Shown: in pieces, positions 1 through 6,390 of the stretch | Numbering within the stretch: position 1 is the stretch's first letter | How the letters are laid out: every line of letters starts with the position of its first letter | Assembly (NCBI GenBank): GCA_965372385.1 | Contig: CBDVCD010000096.1 | Coordinates: forward strand, 1-11,065 | Reading direction: 5' to 3' | Length of the DNA stretch: 11,065 nucleotides | Origin: JASJBU01 sp965372385 | GTDB lineage: Bacteria; Pseudomonadota; Gammaproteobacteria; Chromatiales; Chromatiaceae | The notes under the pieces: model-generated | What the model was told of the DNA's origin: nothing | What the model saw: the letters and a program-made list of their open reading frames with translations, nothing else | Database searches by the model: none | Program-made: the position numbers and the translations under genes

Positions 1-138
1 GGTAGGTCAGGGGCGTGAGCAGGAGCGGAAGCTTTACAGCACTTGACAAGGACTATGGCCATTGCCTGCGTGCTGTGCCTTGTTGCGAAACACCACAGTA
101 ACGCTGAATCCATCAATACAACCTTGACGGAGCACTAG
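1..138 (+). mobile_element. Right-hand part of a MITE-like repeat element, cut by the window edge
   Basis: Positions 1-138 align without gaps to 9475-9612, the right arm of the complete element further along. I count five differences, at 56, 109, 110, 128 and 133. Both copies end in a CTAG-type terminus. The remainder of this copy, if present, lies left of the window. It contains no transposase. The last bases (135-137, CTA on the plus strand) form the stop codon of the LysR gene on the minus strand, so the element abuts or slightly overlaps that gene. The repeat relationship is seen directly; its mobile origin is inferred from the inverted arms of the full copy. Confidence 0.75.
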
Positions 139-1049
139 AGACCGTCAGAGGGATGCTTTTCACAGTAGGCGCGGGCGAAATCGAGCAACTCCTCCATCAC
201 CCGCAAACGAAATTTCTGCTTCTGATGAACGAAAGAGAAGGGGCGTTTCATCTGGGGCTCCAGAGCGATGGCGCGCAGGGTATCCAGCTTCAACTCCTTC
301 TGTACCGTGGCGCGGGAGACCACCGAAACCCCCATGCCAGCTTCAACGGCCCCTTTCACTGCTTCCGGGCTGCCGAGCTCCATGGTGATGTTCAGGCTCG
401 TACCACAATCATCGAGGTGTTTGCTCATGTACTCGTTGATGACCTCTCGGGTGCCTGAGCCCTCCTCGCGACAGATAAAGGGGTAGGCGATCAGTTCGGA
501 AAACTCCACATGCTGCTTGTCTGCCAGGGCATGGTTGGGTGGCACGATCGCTACCAGGCGATCCTCACGGCAGACCTCTACCACCAGGTTTTTGTTGCCC
601 ACCGGCGCCTCGACCACACCGAGATCAATGGTGTTGTTCTCCACCATGGAGACGATGCCATCGGAGTTCGAGACGCGCAGATGAATCGTCACCTCCGGGT
701 AACGGGCGCCAAAATCGCCCAGCAGGGCCGGCAACATATATTCCGCGATGGTGGTGCTGGCCCCAATGGTCAGTGCGCCACGGATCTCTCCTGTCATCTC
801 GCGTACCGCATTCTCCATGTCGGAATAGAGAACGAAGATGTGGTCTGCATACTCGAAGACCCTTTCGCCGGCGTCGGTCAGACTGATGCGGTTATGCGTG
901 CGATCGAACAGCCGGGTATTGAAGTATTCCTCAAGCTGACGAACCTGGAAAGTCACCGCTGGCTGGGTCATATGCAGCGCCTCTGCCGCCTTGGTGAAGC
1001 TCAACAACCGTGCAACCGTGTGAAAAACCTGTAATCTGCGATCAGCCAT
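135..1049 (-). CDS. LysR-family transcriptional regulator, CysL-like
   Basis: A 304-residue protein of normal LysR length that should act in the cytoplasm as a DNA-binding regulator. The N-terminal winged helix-turn-helix is at about residues 17-50 (SFTKAAEALHMTQPAVTFQV, then LF-DR-R-SLT-AG). From about residue 90 to 295 there is an effector-binding domain of the periplasmic-binding-protein fold, beginning with the typical GALTIGASTTIAEYMLP segment. The wording of this domain (S-T-I-EY-LP, then EEGSGTRE) resembles the CysL-like and selenium-metabolism-associated LysR group; in Bacillus CysL controls sulfite reductase. The target here is unknown. It is divergent from the FadL/lipase group, the usual LysR layout, so it may control those genes, but nothing else ties it to lipid use. 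The start has only a weak ribosome site. Its TAG stop comes from the end of the repeat element, so its last codons may have been altered by insertion. Confidence 0.9.
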   Translation of the reverse strand: MADRRLQVFHTVARLLSFTKAAEALHMTQPAVTFQVRQLEEYFNTRLFDRTHNRISLTDAGERVFEYADHIFVLYSDMENAVREMTGEIRGALTIGASTTIAEYMLPALLGDFGARYPEVTIHLRVSNSDGIVSMVENNTIDLGVVEAPVGNKNLVVEVCREDRLVAIVPPNHALADKQHVEFSELIAYPFICREEGSGTREVINEYMSKHLDDCGTSLNITMELGSPEAVKGAVEAGMGVSVVSRATVQKELKLDTLRAIALEPQMKRPFSFVHQKQKFRLRVMEELLDFARAYCEKHPSDGL

Positions 1050-1101
1050 TATCTCTGTTGCGCCTGTGGTTTGCTTTATTGGATAGATAAATTCCTTTTA
1101 T

Positions 1102-1121
1102 ATCATAAGTTACTACTATGA
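1102..1121 (-). promoter_or_regulatory. Candidate LysR operator overlapping a -10-like hexamer of the LysR gene
   Basis: TCATA at 1103-1107 and TATGA at 1117-1121 are perfect inverted half-sites nine bases apart, which also satisfies the T-N11-A pattern of LysR boxes. On the minus strand one half-site lies within TATGAT (1107 down to 1102), a good match to a sigma-70 -10 box about 53 bp before the LysR start codon. Binding there could block the regulator's own promoter, as is common in this family. No good -35 hexamer is visible at 17 bp. The repeat is seen; its role is inferred. Confidence 0.4.
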
Positions 1122-1143
1122 GGGAATACTGATTATTTGGCTC

Positions 1144-1156
1144 ACCTGGCCCAGGT
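1144..1156. promoter_or_regulatory. Perfect 13-bp palindrome ACCTGG-C-CCAGGT
   Basis: Two six-base arms around one central base, in the intergenic region between divergent genes. The centre is too short to form an RNA hairpin, so a dimeric regulator binding site is the likelier use. No specific regulator can be named. Confidence 0.3.
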
Positions 1157-1281
1157 TCTCATCTCTGGAACTATCTGGGACAAATTGGCTTTTTTATTTC
1201 CGCACCTTTGGCTAGTATTCACAGGGTGTTTAAGAACATAACGACTATCTACGGACGCACCTGACGATTCTTACCCTGAAC

Positions 1282-1294
1282 GCTTGATTCAAGC
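1282..1294. promoter_or_regulatory. Perfect 13-bp palindrome GCTTGA-T-TCAAGC
   Basis: Two six-base arms around one base, about 128 bp before the FadL start codon. It has the same six-one-six geometry as the palindrome at 1144 but an unrelated sequence. A protein-binding site is possible. Nothing in the sequence identifies the protein. Confidence 0.3.
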
Positions 1295-1421
1295 CTACTC
1301 TACGGCTCAGGCGACAGGGGGATATTCGCAAGGATATGCGGCAGGAAAAATTATAAAGCGGGATATTGAAAACGGGGCTGGCTACCTGCCTTTGGTTACA
1401 CCCCGCCATTTGGAGACCACC

Positions 1422-2810
1422 ATGAAGAGAAGTATAACCACAACTGTCGTGGTACTTGGCGTTGCGACATTCCAAGGCACGGCTGGCGCAGCGGGCTTTG
1501 CGCTGATCGAGAACTCCGCTTCCGGTATGGGTAATGCGTTTGCCGGTGCCGCCGCGGTGGCGGAAGATGCCAGCACTGTCTGGTTCAACCCGGCCGGTAT
1601 GACCCGACTGAAGCAGCAGCAGGTCACCGCGGCACTCCACTACGTCATGCCATCGGCCAAATATACCGATGAAGGCTCCTACATTAATCCAGCGTTGACG
1701 GGTGATACGGTGGAGCCAGGTTCACTGAGCGGTAAAAACGCTTCATCCGAGGTCAACGCCTTGGTACCTAATCTCTATTACGTGGTACCGCTGAACGATG
1801 AGTATCTGTTCGGGCTGGGTATCAATGCCCCATTTGGCCTGGAGACGGACTACGACGATGACTGGGTCGGACGCTATCACGCCACGAACTCTCTGCTCAT
1901 GACCGTCAACATAAATCCCTCCCTGGCCTGGCAGGCCACGGATGCGCTCTCATTCGGCTTTGGTCTCAACATACAATATGCCAAGGCGGACTTGAGCAAT
2001 CAGGTCGATTCAGGCGCGGTCTGTCTGAAGTTTGCCGGCGACGACGATGACCTGCTGGCTCAGTGCATCGATTCCGGCCTGGTTCCCGATGCCTCTGAAA
2101 ATGACAGCAGTGCCAATGTCAAGGGGGATAATTGGGCCTATGGCTATAACCTGGGCCTGCTCTACCAGGTCAACGACTCAATCCGCCTCGGTCTGACCTA
2201 CCGCTCCGCCATCACTCAGGAGCTGCAGGGGGATGGCACCTTCGAGGTCAATCCGCTATTGCGCGATTTTCTCGATGCGGATGCCGTGGGTGGGAGTGAT
2301 TACCTGATCGATTCACCGGCCACCGCCACGGCCGACCTGCCGGCATCCGCCTCAATTTCCGGCCTATTCAATCTTACTCAACGTGTGGTACTGCTGGCGG
2401 ACATCACCTGGACCGGCTGGAGCAGTTTCGAGGAGCTGCGCGTAGAGTTCGATAATCCCGTTCAACCTGACGCGGTGACCCATCAAAACTGGGAAGACTC
2501 CATGCGTTATGCCGTCGGGCTAAACTACACCACAAACTCATACGTCTTGCGCACCGGCCTGGCCCATGACGAATCCCCCATTCCAGACGAGCAACACCGT
2601 ACACCACGTATCCCGGGTAACGCCCGTTCCTGGCTATCGCTAGGGCTGGGTCTGCCTGTCAACCAGGCAATCTGGCTCGATTTCGGTTATGCCCACCTAT
2701 TCAGTGACGACGCCGCAATCGATCATACCGACGACAATGGCTATGCCCTGCGTGGTGTCTATGAACTGGCTGCCGATATCTTCAGTGCCCAGACGACAGT
2801 GAAGTTCTGA
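1422..2810 (+). CDS. FadL/TodX-family outer-membrane hydrophobic-compound transporter
   Basis: A 462-residue outer-membrane beta-barrel that should admit long-chain fatty acids or other hydrophobic molecules. A signal peptide occupies residues 1-23, with cleavage before AGFALIE, the typical mature start of FadL proteins. The hatch region follows (SGMGNAFAGAAAVAEDAS) with the family motif NPAG at 56-59. The rest alternates polar and hydrophobic residues as in barrel strands, and the protein ends in Phe (TVKF), the usual BAM recognition signal. I chose the ATG at 1422 because GGAG lies at 1412-1415 and the signal peptide starts there; the frame is open further upstream, but that part is not protein-like. 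An acidic segment with two Cys and four consecutive Asp lies mid-protein and may be an extracellular loop. The lipase gene follows 11 bp downstream, so the two are almost certainly co-transcribed. Fatty acid as substrate is inferred from that partner; aromatic or alkane transport is the alternative. Confidence 0.92.
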   Translation: MKRSITTTVVVLGVATFQGTAGAAGFALIENSASGMGNAFAGAAAVAEDASTVWFNPAGMTRLKQQQVTAALHYVMPSAKYTDEGSYINPALTGDTVEPGSLSGKNASSEVNALVPNLYYVVPLNDEYLFGLGINAPFGLETDYDDDWVGRYHATNSLLMTVNINPSLAWQATDALSFGFGLNIQYAKADLSNQVDSGAVCLKFAGDDDDLLAQCIDSGLVPDASENDSSANVKGDNWAYGYNLGLLYQVNDSIRLGLTYRSAITQELQGDGTFEVNPLLRDFLDADAVGGSDYLIDSPATATADLPASASISGLFNLTQRVVLLADITWTGWSSFEELRVEFDNPVQPDAVTHQNWEDSMRYAVGLNYTTNSYVLRTGLAHDESPIPDEQHRTPRIPGNARSWLSLGLGLPVNQAIWLDFGYAHLFSDDAAIDHTDDNGYALRGVYELAADIFSAQTTVKF

Positions 2811-2821
2811 GGAGGAAACAG

Positions 2822-4858
2822 ATGAAAACGATTGACATCCATTTTGCCCTTGCCCTGGTCTTCTCCCTTGGACTCTCGGGCTGTAATGACAGCAGTGACT
2901 ACGATTTTGACGCCAGCGCCGAGGCTGCCCAGGAGACCTATGACGCAGAGAATGAGGTCCAGCCACGGCCCCTGTTCAATCCCGCCGAGGGAGTGATTCC
3001 CTCCGCCACCAATCTGCTGTTTCTGGGCAGTGAGGACTTCACCCTGAACATCCCCATCGATCCACTGCTGGACTCGGCGGGGGAGCAGGCGCTCAAGGCG
3101 ACCCTCAACGAGCTGGATGGTTTCTCCACCACCTCGCCCGTCACGGTGGAGTTCAGCACCAGCCTGAAATCCGCAAGCGTCACTGCTGGAAGCAGTGTGC
3201 GGTTGTTTGAGGTAGTAACGGATCTGGCAACAGGGGCGGTGACCGGTGTGACCCGGGAGGTCACCGCCGCCGAGTTTCTGGCTATCCCCACTGGCGTCAA
3301 TCAGGACAGCCTGGTGATGCAGCCGCTGGTTCCCTTGAAAGAGAGCACCAGCTACCTGGCGGTGTTCACCAATGGCATCACCGACGCCGCCGGTATCCCG
3401 GCCAAGGCGGATACGGTCTATCGGCTGCTCAAATCGACTGAACCCTTTACCGATGATCTGTTGGAACTCGAACCCCTGCGCCTGCTGACCCAAAACTTCG
3501 AATATATGGCAAGTACCCAGGGCATTAATCCGGACGACATCGTTCTGAGCTGGGTTTTTACCACTCAATCGATCACGCCGGTATTGGGAACCGTTGCCGA
3601 TGCGGTTTTGCCCGGCATCATCACTGTCGACGCTTCTCCCGATACGGAAATAGTAACTGCGGGGGGCAAAGTGGATGTCTATAAAGGCACCCTGGAGCTT
3701 CCCTACTATCTGACCGCCCCCAGTGAGACAGATCCGACGGCGGCATTGATTGAATATTGGACCGGCACTGATGACACAGCGCTGACCTGGTTCAGTCCGG
3801 AGCCGGTAGCGACCGGCAGTCAGATAATCCCGTTACTGCTGACGCTTCCCAATGCTGCTTCGGATGCCGGGAATACCCCACCGGCTGGAGGCTGGCCAGT
3901 GGTCATCTTCCAGCACGGCATCACCCAGGATCGCACAAACATGTTGGCCATTGCCGATACCCTGGCGGATGCCGGTTTTGCCACTGTTGCCATCGATCTG
4001 CCACTGCATGGCATCACCGATACCAACAATAGCCTGCATGCAGACAACTCCTTGTTACCTGGTGATGTGGAACGCACCTTCGATATGGACCTTGTCAATA
4101 ACACCACAGGTGAGGCAGGACCTGATGGCGTTATTGACCCTTCCGGACAGCACTTCATCAATCTGCGGAGCTTGTTGACCTCCCGTGACAATCTGCGTCA
4201 GGCGGCTGCCGATCTGCTGGTGTTACGCAGAAGCCTGTCCATTATCACAGGCATCGACCTGAATGCTGATCAGGTCCATTTTGTCGGCCACTCGTTGGGT
4301 GGTATTACTGGGGCCGTCTATCTGGCGGTTGAAGACACAGTCCAGGCCGCCAGCCTCGCCATGCCGGGTGGTGGTATCGCCCGGCTGCTGGACGGTTCAG
4401 CCACCTTTGGGCCCATTATTCAGGCGGGTCTGGCCGCCAATGGTGTAGTAAAGGGAACTGAAGAATATGACGTATTCATGGTGGTTGCTCAGACCGCTAT
4501 GGATTCGGGTGACCCGATCAACTTCGGCGCCATGGCGGCGGAGAATCATCCGATCCACATGATTGAAGTAATAGGTGGGGCAGACAGCCTGCCGGATCAG
4601 GATATTCCCAACAGTGTCACGGGAGCGCCTCTCTCTGGTACCGAACCGCTGGCTCGGGAGATGGGCCTTGCTTCGATTACAACAACAACCTCTGGAACTG
4701 ATGGAATTGTCCGTTTTATCGCAGGAGATCACAGATCAGTGCTCGATCCCACCGCAAGTCCTGCTGTCACAGTAGAAATGCAATCTGAAATTGCCAACTT
4801 TCTGGCATCAGGTGGCAGCACTATCGTAATCAGTAACAGCAGTGTCATTTCCCAATAA
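2822..4858 (+). CDS. VolA-like outer-membrane lipoprotein lipase/lysophospholipase
   Basis: A 678-residue lipoprotein with an alpha/beta-hydrolase fold. The signal peptide ends in a lipobox LSGC with the lipidated Cys at 21; residue +2 is Asn rather than Asp, consistent with sorting to the outer membrane. Residues about 45-250 resemble the N-terminal domain of bacterial virulence-factor lipases. The hydrolase part begins near 360 with the oxyanion-type FQHGI (His365-Gly366). The nucleophile elbow GHSLGG places the catalytic Ser at 491. Asp592 (in DQDIPN) and His637 (in GDHRS) are the best candidates for the rest of the triad. The start is clear, with GAGGAGG just upstream. In Vibrio cholerae, VolA is a surface lysophospholipase encoded beside a FadL homologue; it releases fatty acids that FadL imports. 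The same pairing here supports that role, although substrate preference cannot be read from sequence. Confidence 0.88.
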   Translation: MKTIDIHFALALVFSLGLSGCNDSSDYDFDASAEAAQETYDAENEVQPRPLFNPAEGVIPSATNLLFLGSEDFTLNIPIDPLLDSAGEQALKATLNELDGFSTTSPVTVEFSTSLKSASVTAGSSVRLFEVVTDLATGAVTGVTREVTAAEFLAIPTGVNQDSLVMQPLVPLKESTSYLAVFTNGITDAAGIPAKADTVYRLLKSTEPFTDDLLELEPLRLLTQNFEYMASTQGINPDDIVLSWVFTTQSITPVLGTVADAVLPGIITVDASPDTEIVTAGGKVDVYKGTLELPYYLTAPSETDPTAALIEYWTGTDDTALTWFSPEPVATGSQIIPLLLTLPNAASDAGNTPPAGGWPVVIFQHGITQDRTNMLAIADTLADAGFATVAIDLPLHGITDTNNSLHADNSLLPGDVERTFDMDLVNNTTGEAGPDGVIDPSGQHFINLRSLLTSRDNLRQAAADLLVLRRSLSIITGIDLNADQVHFVGHSLGGITGAVYLAVEDTVQAASLAMPGGGIARLLDGSATFGPIIQAGLAANGVVKGTEEYDVFMVVAQTAMDSGDPINFGAMAAENHPIHMIEVIGGADSLPDQDIPNSVTGAPLSGTEPLAREMGLASITTTTSGTDGIVRFIAGDHRSVLDPTASPAVTVEMQSEIANFLASGGSTIVISNSSVISQ

Positions 4859-4934
4859 ACCCACTCGATTTGTTATCCTGGGCGAATAGATGCCTGGTTT
4901 CATCAGAGGGTAGGTAAATTAAGGAATAAGCGTT

Positions 4935-5435
4935 ATGAACAATATCCCAAAAAGCTTGCTGTTGATAACAGGATTGACCCTTGCCCATGGGGGAGTTGCC
5001 GATGAGGATGTGGCACCCACTGTATCACTCAAGCGCCTCTCCTTGGAGACCGCCACCACTATTGCTCAAGGGGCGATAGAGGCCTGCCGCAAGCAGGGTA
5101 TCCAGATTGGGGTGACGGTAGTGGATCGGGACGGGACCGTACAGGTAGTGCTGCGCGATACCATCGCGGCCCCCGTCACCCTGCCGATCAGCCGCCAGAA
5201 GGCATTTACCGCAGTGAACTTCAATGCCCCGACCTCCCAGTTGGGCGAGCGGGCTGATACGCCGATAGGCCGCCTCGACGGATTGATGATGGTTCCCGGT
5301 GGCCTGCCGGTGCAGGCCGCTGGTCAACTGCTGGGTGGCGTAGGAGTCAGTGGAGCCCCATCGGGCAAGACGGATGAAGCCTGCGCCCAGGCAGGCATAG
5401 ATCAGGTGATCGAAGATCTCGAAATGGCGATGTGA
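4935..5435 (+). CDS. Exported GlcG/HbpS-like (DUF336) protein
   Basis: A 166-residue protein with a likely signal peptide (residues 1-22, cleavage near GVA-DED) followed by one GlcG/HbpS-type domain. Family features are LSLETATTIAQGAIEACRKQG, the beta-strand GVTVVDRDGTVQVVLRD, a P-S--KA-TA segment, GGLPV and the C-terminal GGVGVSGAPSGKTDEACAQAG. Members include HbpS, an extracellular haem-binding protein of Streptomyces, and GlcG of glycolate operons; biochemical roles are mostly unsettled. The gene lies 76 bp after the lipase in the same direction with no terminator-like hairpin between them, so it may be read from the same transcript, and AAGGAAT precedes the ATG. A periplasmic or extracellular location is inferred. 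A link to lipid scavenging is only suggested by position. Confidence 0.85.
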   Translation: MNNIPKSLLLITGLTLAHGGVADEDVAPTVSLKRLSLETATTIAQGAIEACRKQGIQIGVTVVDRDGTVQVVLRDTIAAPVTLPISRQKAFTAVNFNAPTSQLGERADTPIGRLDGLMMVPGGLPVQAAGQLLGGVGVSGAPSGKTDEACAQAGIDQVIEDLEMAM

Positions 5436-5443
5436 TTCATCCC

Positions 5444-5472
5444 GGCGAGATCTGACTCATTCAGACCTCGCC
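5444..5472. terminator. Hairpin between converging transcripts
   Basis: GGCGAGATCTGA at 5444-5455 pairs with TCAGACCTCGCC at 5461-5472 with one mismatch around a five-base loop. It lies just after the GlcG/HbpS-like gene and just before the end of the NifX-like gene on the other strand, where a shared terminator is expected. The following T-run is poor (TTCTTTAT some 14 bases on), so intrinsic termination is plausible but not certain. Confidence 0.6.
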
Positions 5473-5490
5473 TGACCCGTTGTGCCTTCT

Positions 5491-5871
5491 TTATAGCGTC
5501 GGCATCACTATTTCATGCTGATGGCCGTGGTTATGCTCGTGGGGCGCCGCCGCGGGTAATGGTTCACCCCTCAATACGCGGCTTGCGGCTGCGTAGGGAT
5601 CTGTCTCACTGGTGGTAAGGACCTGGACACCATGCGAAGCCATGCGCTGGATAAACCCTTGACCACTGCCGCCGCTGATCAGCACATCAACGGCAAAGAT
5701 AGGGTGATCATCACCCCGGTATTCATGCATCGTCATCTCTTTGGGCAGGTCGAGGCGATCCAGCTCGACCAGTTTACCGGATTCATCCTGACCGATGATG
5801 ATAAAACGTCGGGTCTTACCTGCATGCCCGGATATAGTGCGGAAATTTTGACTGGTGATGCCGATTTTCAT
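5491..5871 (-). CDS. NifX/NifY-like FeMo-cofactor-binding-domain protein with His-rich tail
   Basis: A 126-residue cytoplasmic protein of the dinitrogenase iron-molybdenum cofactor biosynthesis family (the fold shared by NifX, NifY and the NifB C-terminus). The opening MKIGITSQNFRTISGHAGK is the typical first strand and loop. HPIFAVDVLISGGSGQGF, then GVQVLTT and DPYAA, follow the domain pattern. The last 17 residues carry five His (positions 111, 113, 115, 117 and 119), a likely metal-binding tail. Stand-alone members occur widely in organisms without nitrogenase and their function is often unknown, so nitrogen fixation should not be inferred; no nif structural gene is nearby. It lies 30 bp after the 135-aa gene on the same strand with an AAAGG ribosome site, so the two form a likely operon. 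A metal or Fe-S cofactor carrier role is the best inference. Confidence 0.85.
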   Translation of the reverse strand: MKIGITSQNFRTISGHAGKTRRFIIIGQDESGKLVELDRLDLPKEMTMHEYRGDDHPIFAVDVLISGGSGQGFIQRMASHGVQVLTTSETDPYAAASRVLRGEPLPAAAPHEHNHGHQHEIVMPTL

Positions 5872-5901
5872 CTGTATGCCTTTCGTTTCAATGGAATCGC
5901 T

Positions 5902-6309
5902 TCATGCTTCAGCGGGTGATTTGTAGAGTGATTTCGCCCAGGACTCGATAAGCGCGTTGGCCACCGGCATTGGCGCCTCCATGAAGGAGATAATGAACCG
6001 GTTGGCCGTCTCACAGATACCGATGGAACGTGGGCGGTTGGCGAGCTGGACGGGCTCGGGCAGGGTCAGGCCAAAACAGAACACCACATTGACCGCAGCC
6101 CGGATCTTCTCATCGATCTGGCCCGTAGGCAGTTTCTTGGTGTGAGCGAAATGGTCGAAGAGTGCAATAAAGCACGCACTTCTGTTGGCTTCGATCTGTT
6201 CCTTGAAGTGTGCCGCAATCTCGTCTACCGAGTCAAAACAGCACTCGGAGCGCTCGATTTCCAGCAGATAGACCGGAACGGTCTCTTCCAATAGGGTCTG
6301 TGTGAACAT
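5902..6309 (-). CDS. Conserved-looking protein of unknown function (135 aa)
   Basis: I do not recognise this protein with certainty; it may belong to an uncharacterised DUF family (possibly DUF6858, recalled only weakly). It has no signal peptide or membrane segment and should be cytoplasmic. It starts MFTQTLLEETVPVYLLEI. Features likely to be constrained are SACFIALFDHFAHTKKLP, NVVFCFGLTLPEP, a RPRSIGICE segment and FIISFMEAPMP near the C-terminus. It has four to five Cys (including the pair ECC) and several His, so metal or redox chemistry is conceivable but unproven. It lies between an FNR-like regulator gene and a NifX-like gene, all on the minus strand, with only 30 bp to the latter. An FNR-type palindrome and a -10-like hexamer precede it, suggesting oxygen- or redox-linked expression. 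Confidence 0.75.
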   Translation of the reverse strand: MFTQTLLEETVPVYLLEIERSECCFDSVDEIAAHFKEQIEANRSACFIALFDHFAHTKKLPTGQIDEKIRAAVNVVFCFGLTLPEPVQLANRPRSIGICETANRFIISFMEAPMPVANALIESWAKSLYKSPAEA

Positions 6310-6348
6310 GTCTGGTCCAGAAGTTCTCGAAGAATCTTGAACCAGTAA

Positions 6349-6354
6349 ATCCTA
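6349..6354 (-). promoter_or_regulatory. -10-like hexamer for the 135-aa/NifX-like operon
   Basis: On the minus strand the bases read TAGGAT, four of six matches to TATAAT. If transcription starts near 6342, the hexamer sits at -12 to -7 and the FNR-type palindrome is centred near -41.5, the normal class II FNR geometry. This leaves a leader of about 33 bases. It is supported by spacing rather than by hexamer quality. Confidence 0.4.
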
Positions 6355-6376
6355 CCCAACCGCAGGCTGCCGGGCA

Positions 6377-6390
6377 TTGAAAATAGTCAA
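6377..6390 (-). promoter_or_regulatory. FNR-type binding site
   Basis: The minus strand reads TTGACTATTTTCAA, that is TTGAC-N4-TTCAA, against the FNR consensus TTGAT-N4-ATCAA: eight of ten half-site bases match with exact spacing. The TGA stop codon of the FNR-like regulator gene lies inside the site. Its centre is about 74 bp before the start codon of the 135-aa gene. The neighbouring regulator keeps the E--SR recognition residues that read this type of site, so direct control of the two downstream genes is plausible. Occupancy is inferred, not shown. Confidence 0.5.

Larger units (their letters stand above)
1050..1421. other. Divergent intergenic region between LysR and FadL genes
   Basis: 372 bp without a convincing gene. 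The part near the LysR gene (about 1075-1135) is clearly AT-rich compared with its surroundings. The region holds an inverted repeat at 1103-1121 and two perfect six-one-six palindromes at 1144-1156 and 1282-1294, listed separately. The reading frame of the FadL gene stays open upstream to about 1284, but that stretch has no coding character, and the ATG at 1422 has its own ribosome site. I see no convincing -35/-10 pair for the FadL gene. Confidence 0.6.

Noticed and set aside
55..138. Short plus-strand frame starting MAIACVLCLV in the left repeat copy
   Set aside because: The equivalent start codon is AAG in the other copy and there is no ribosome site; it is a by-product of the repeat.
510..1034. 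174-codon plus-strand frame
   Set aside because: It is antisense to a clear LysR regulator.
1284..1421. N-terminal extension of the FadL protein by 46 codons
   Set aside because: It would bury the signal peptide; the ATG at 1422 has GGAG upstream and begins a proper signal sequence.
2759..3568. 269-codon minus-strand frame
   Set aside because: It is antisense to the lipase gene, with no ribosome site or recognisable domain.
5491..5871. Evidence for nitrogen fixation
   Set aside because: NifX-like single-domain proteins are common outside nif clusters, and no nitrogenase or cofactor-assembly gene is present.
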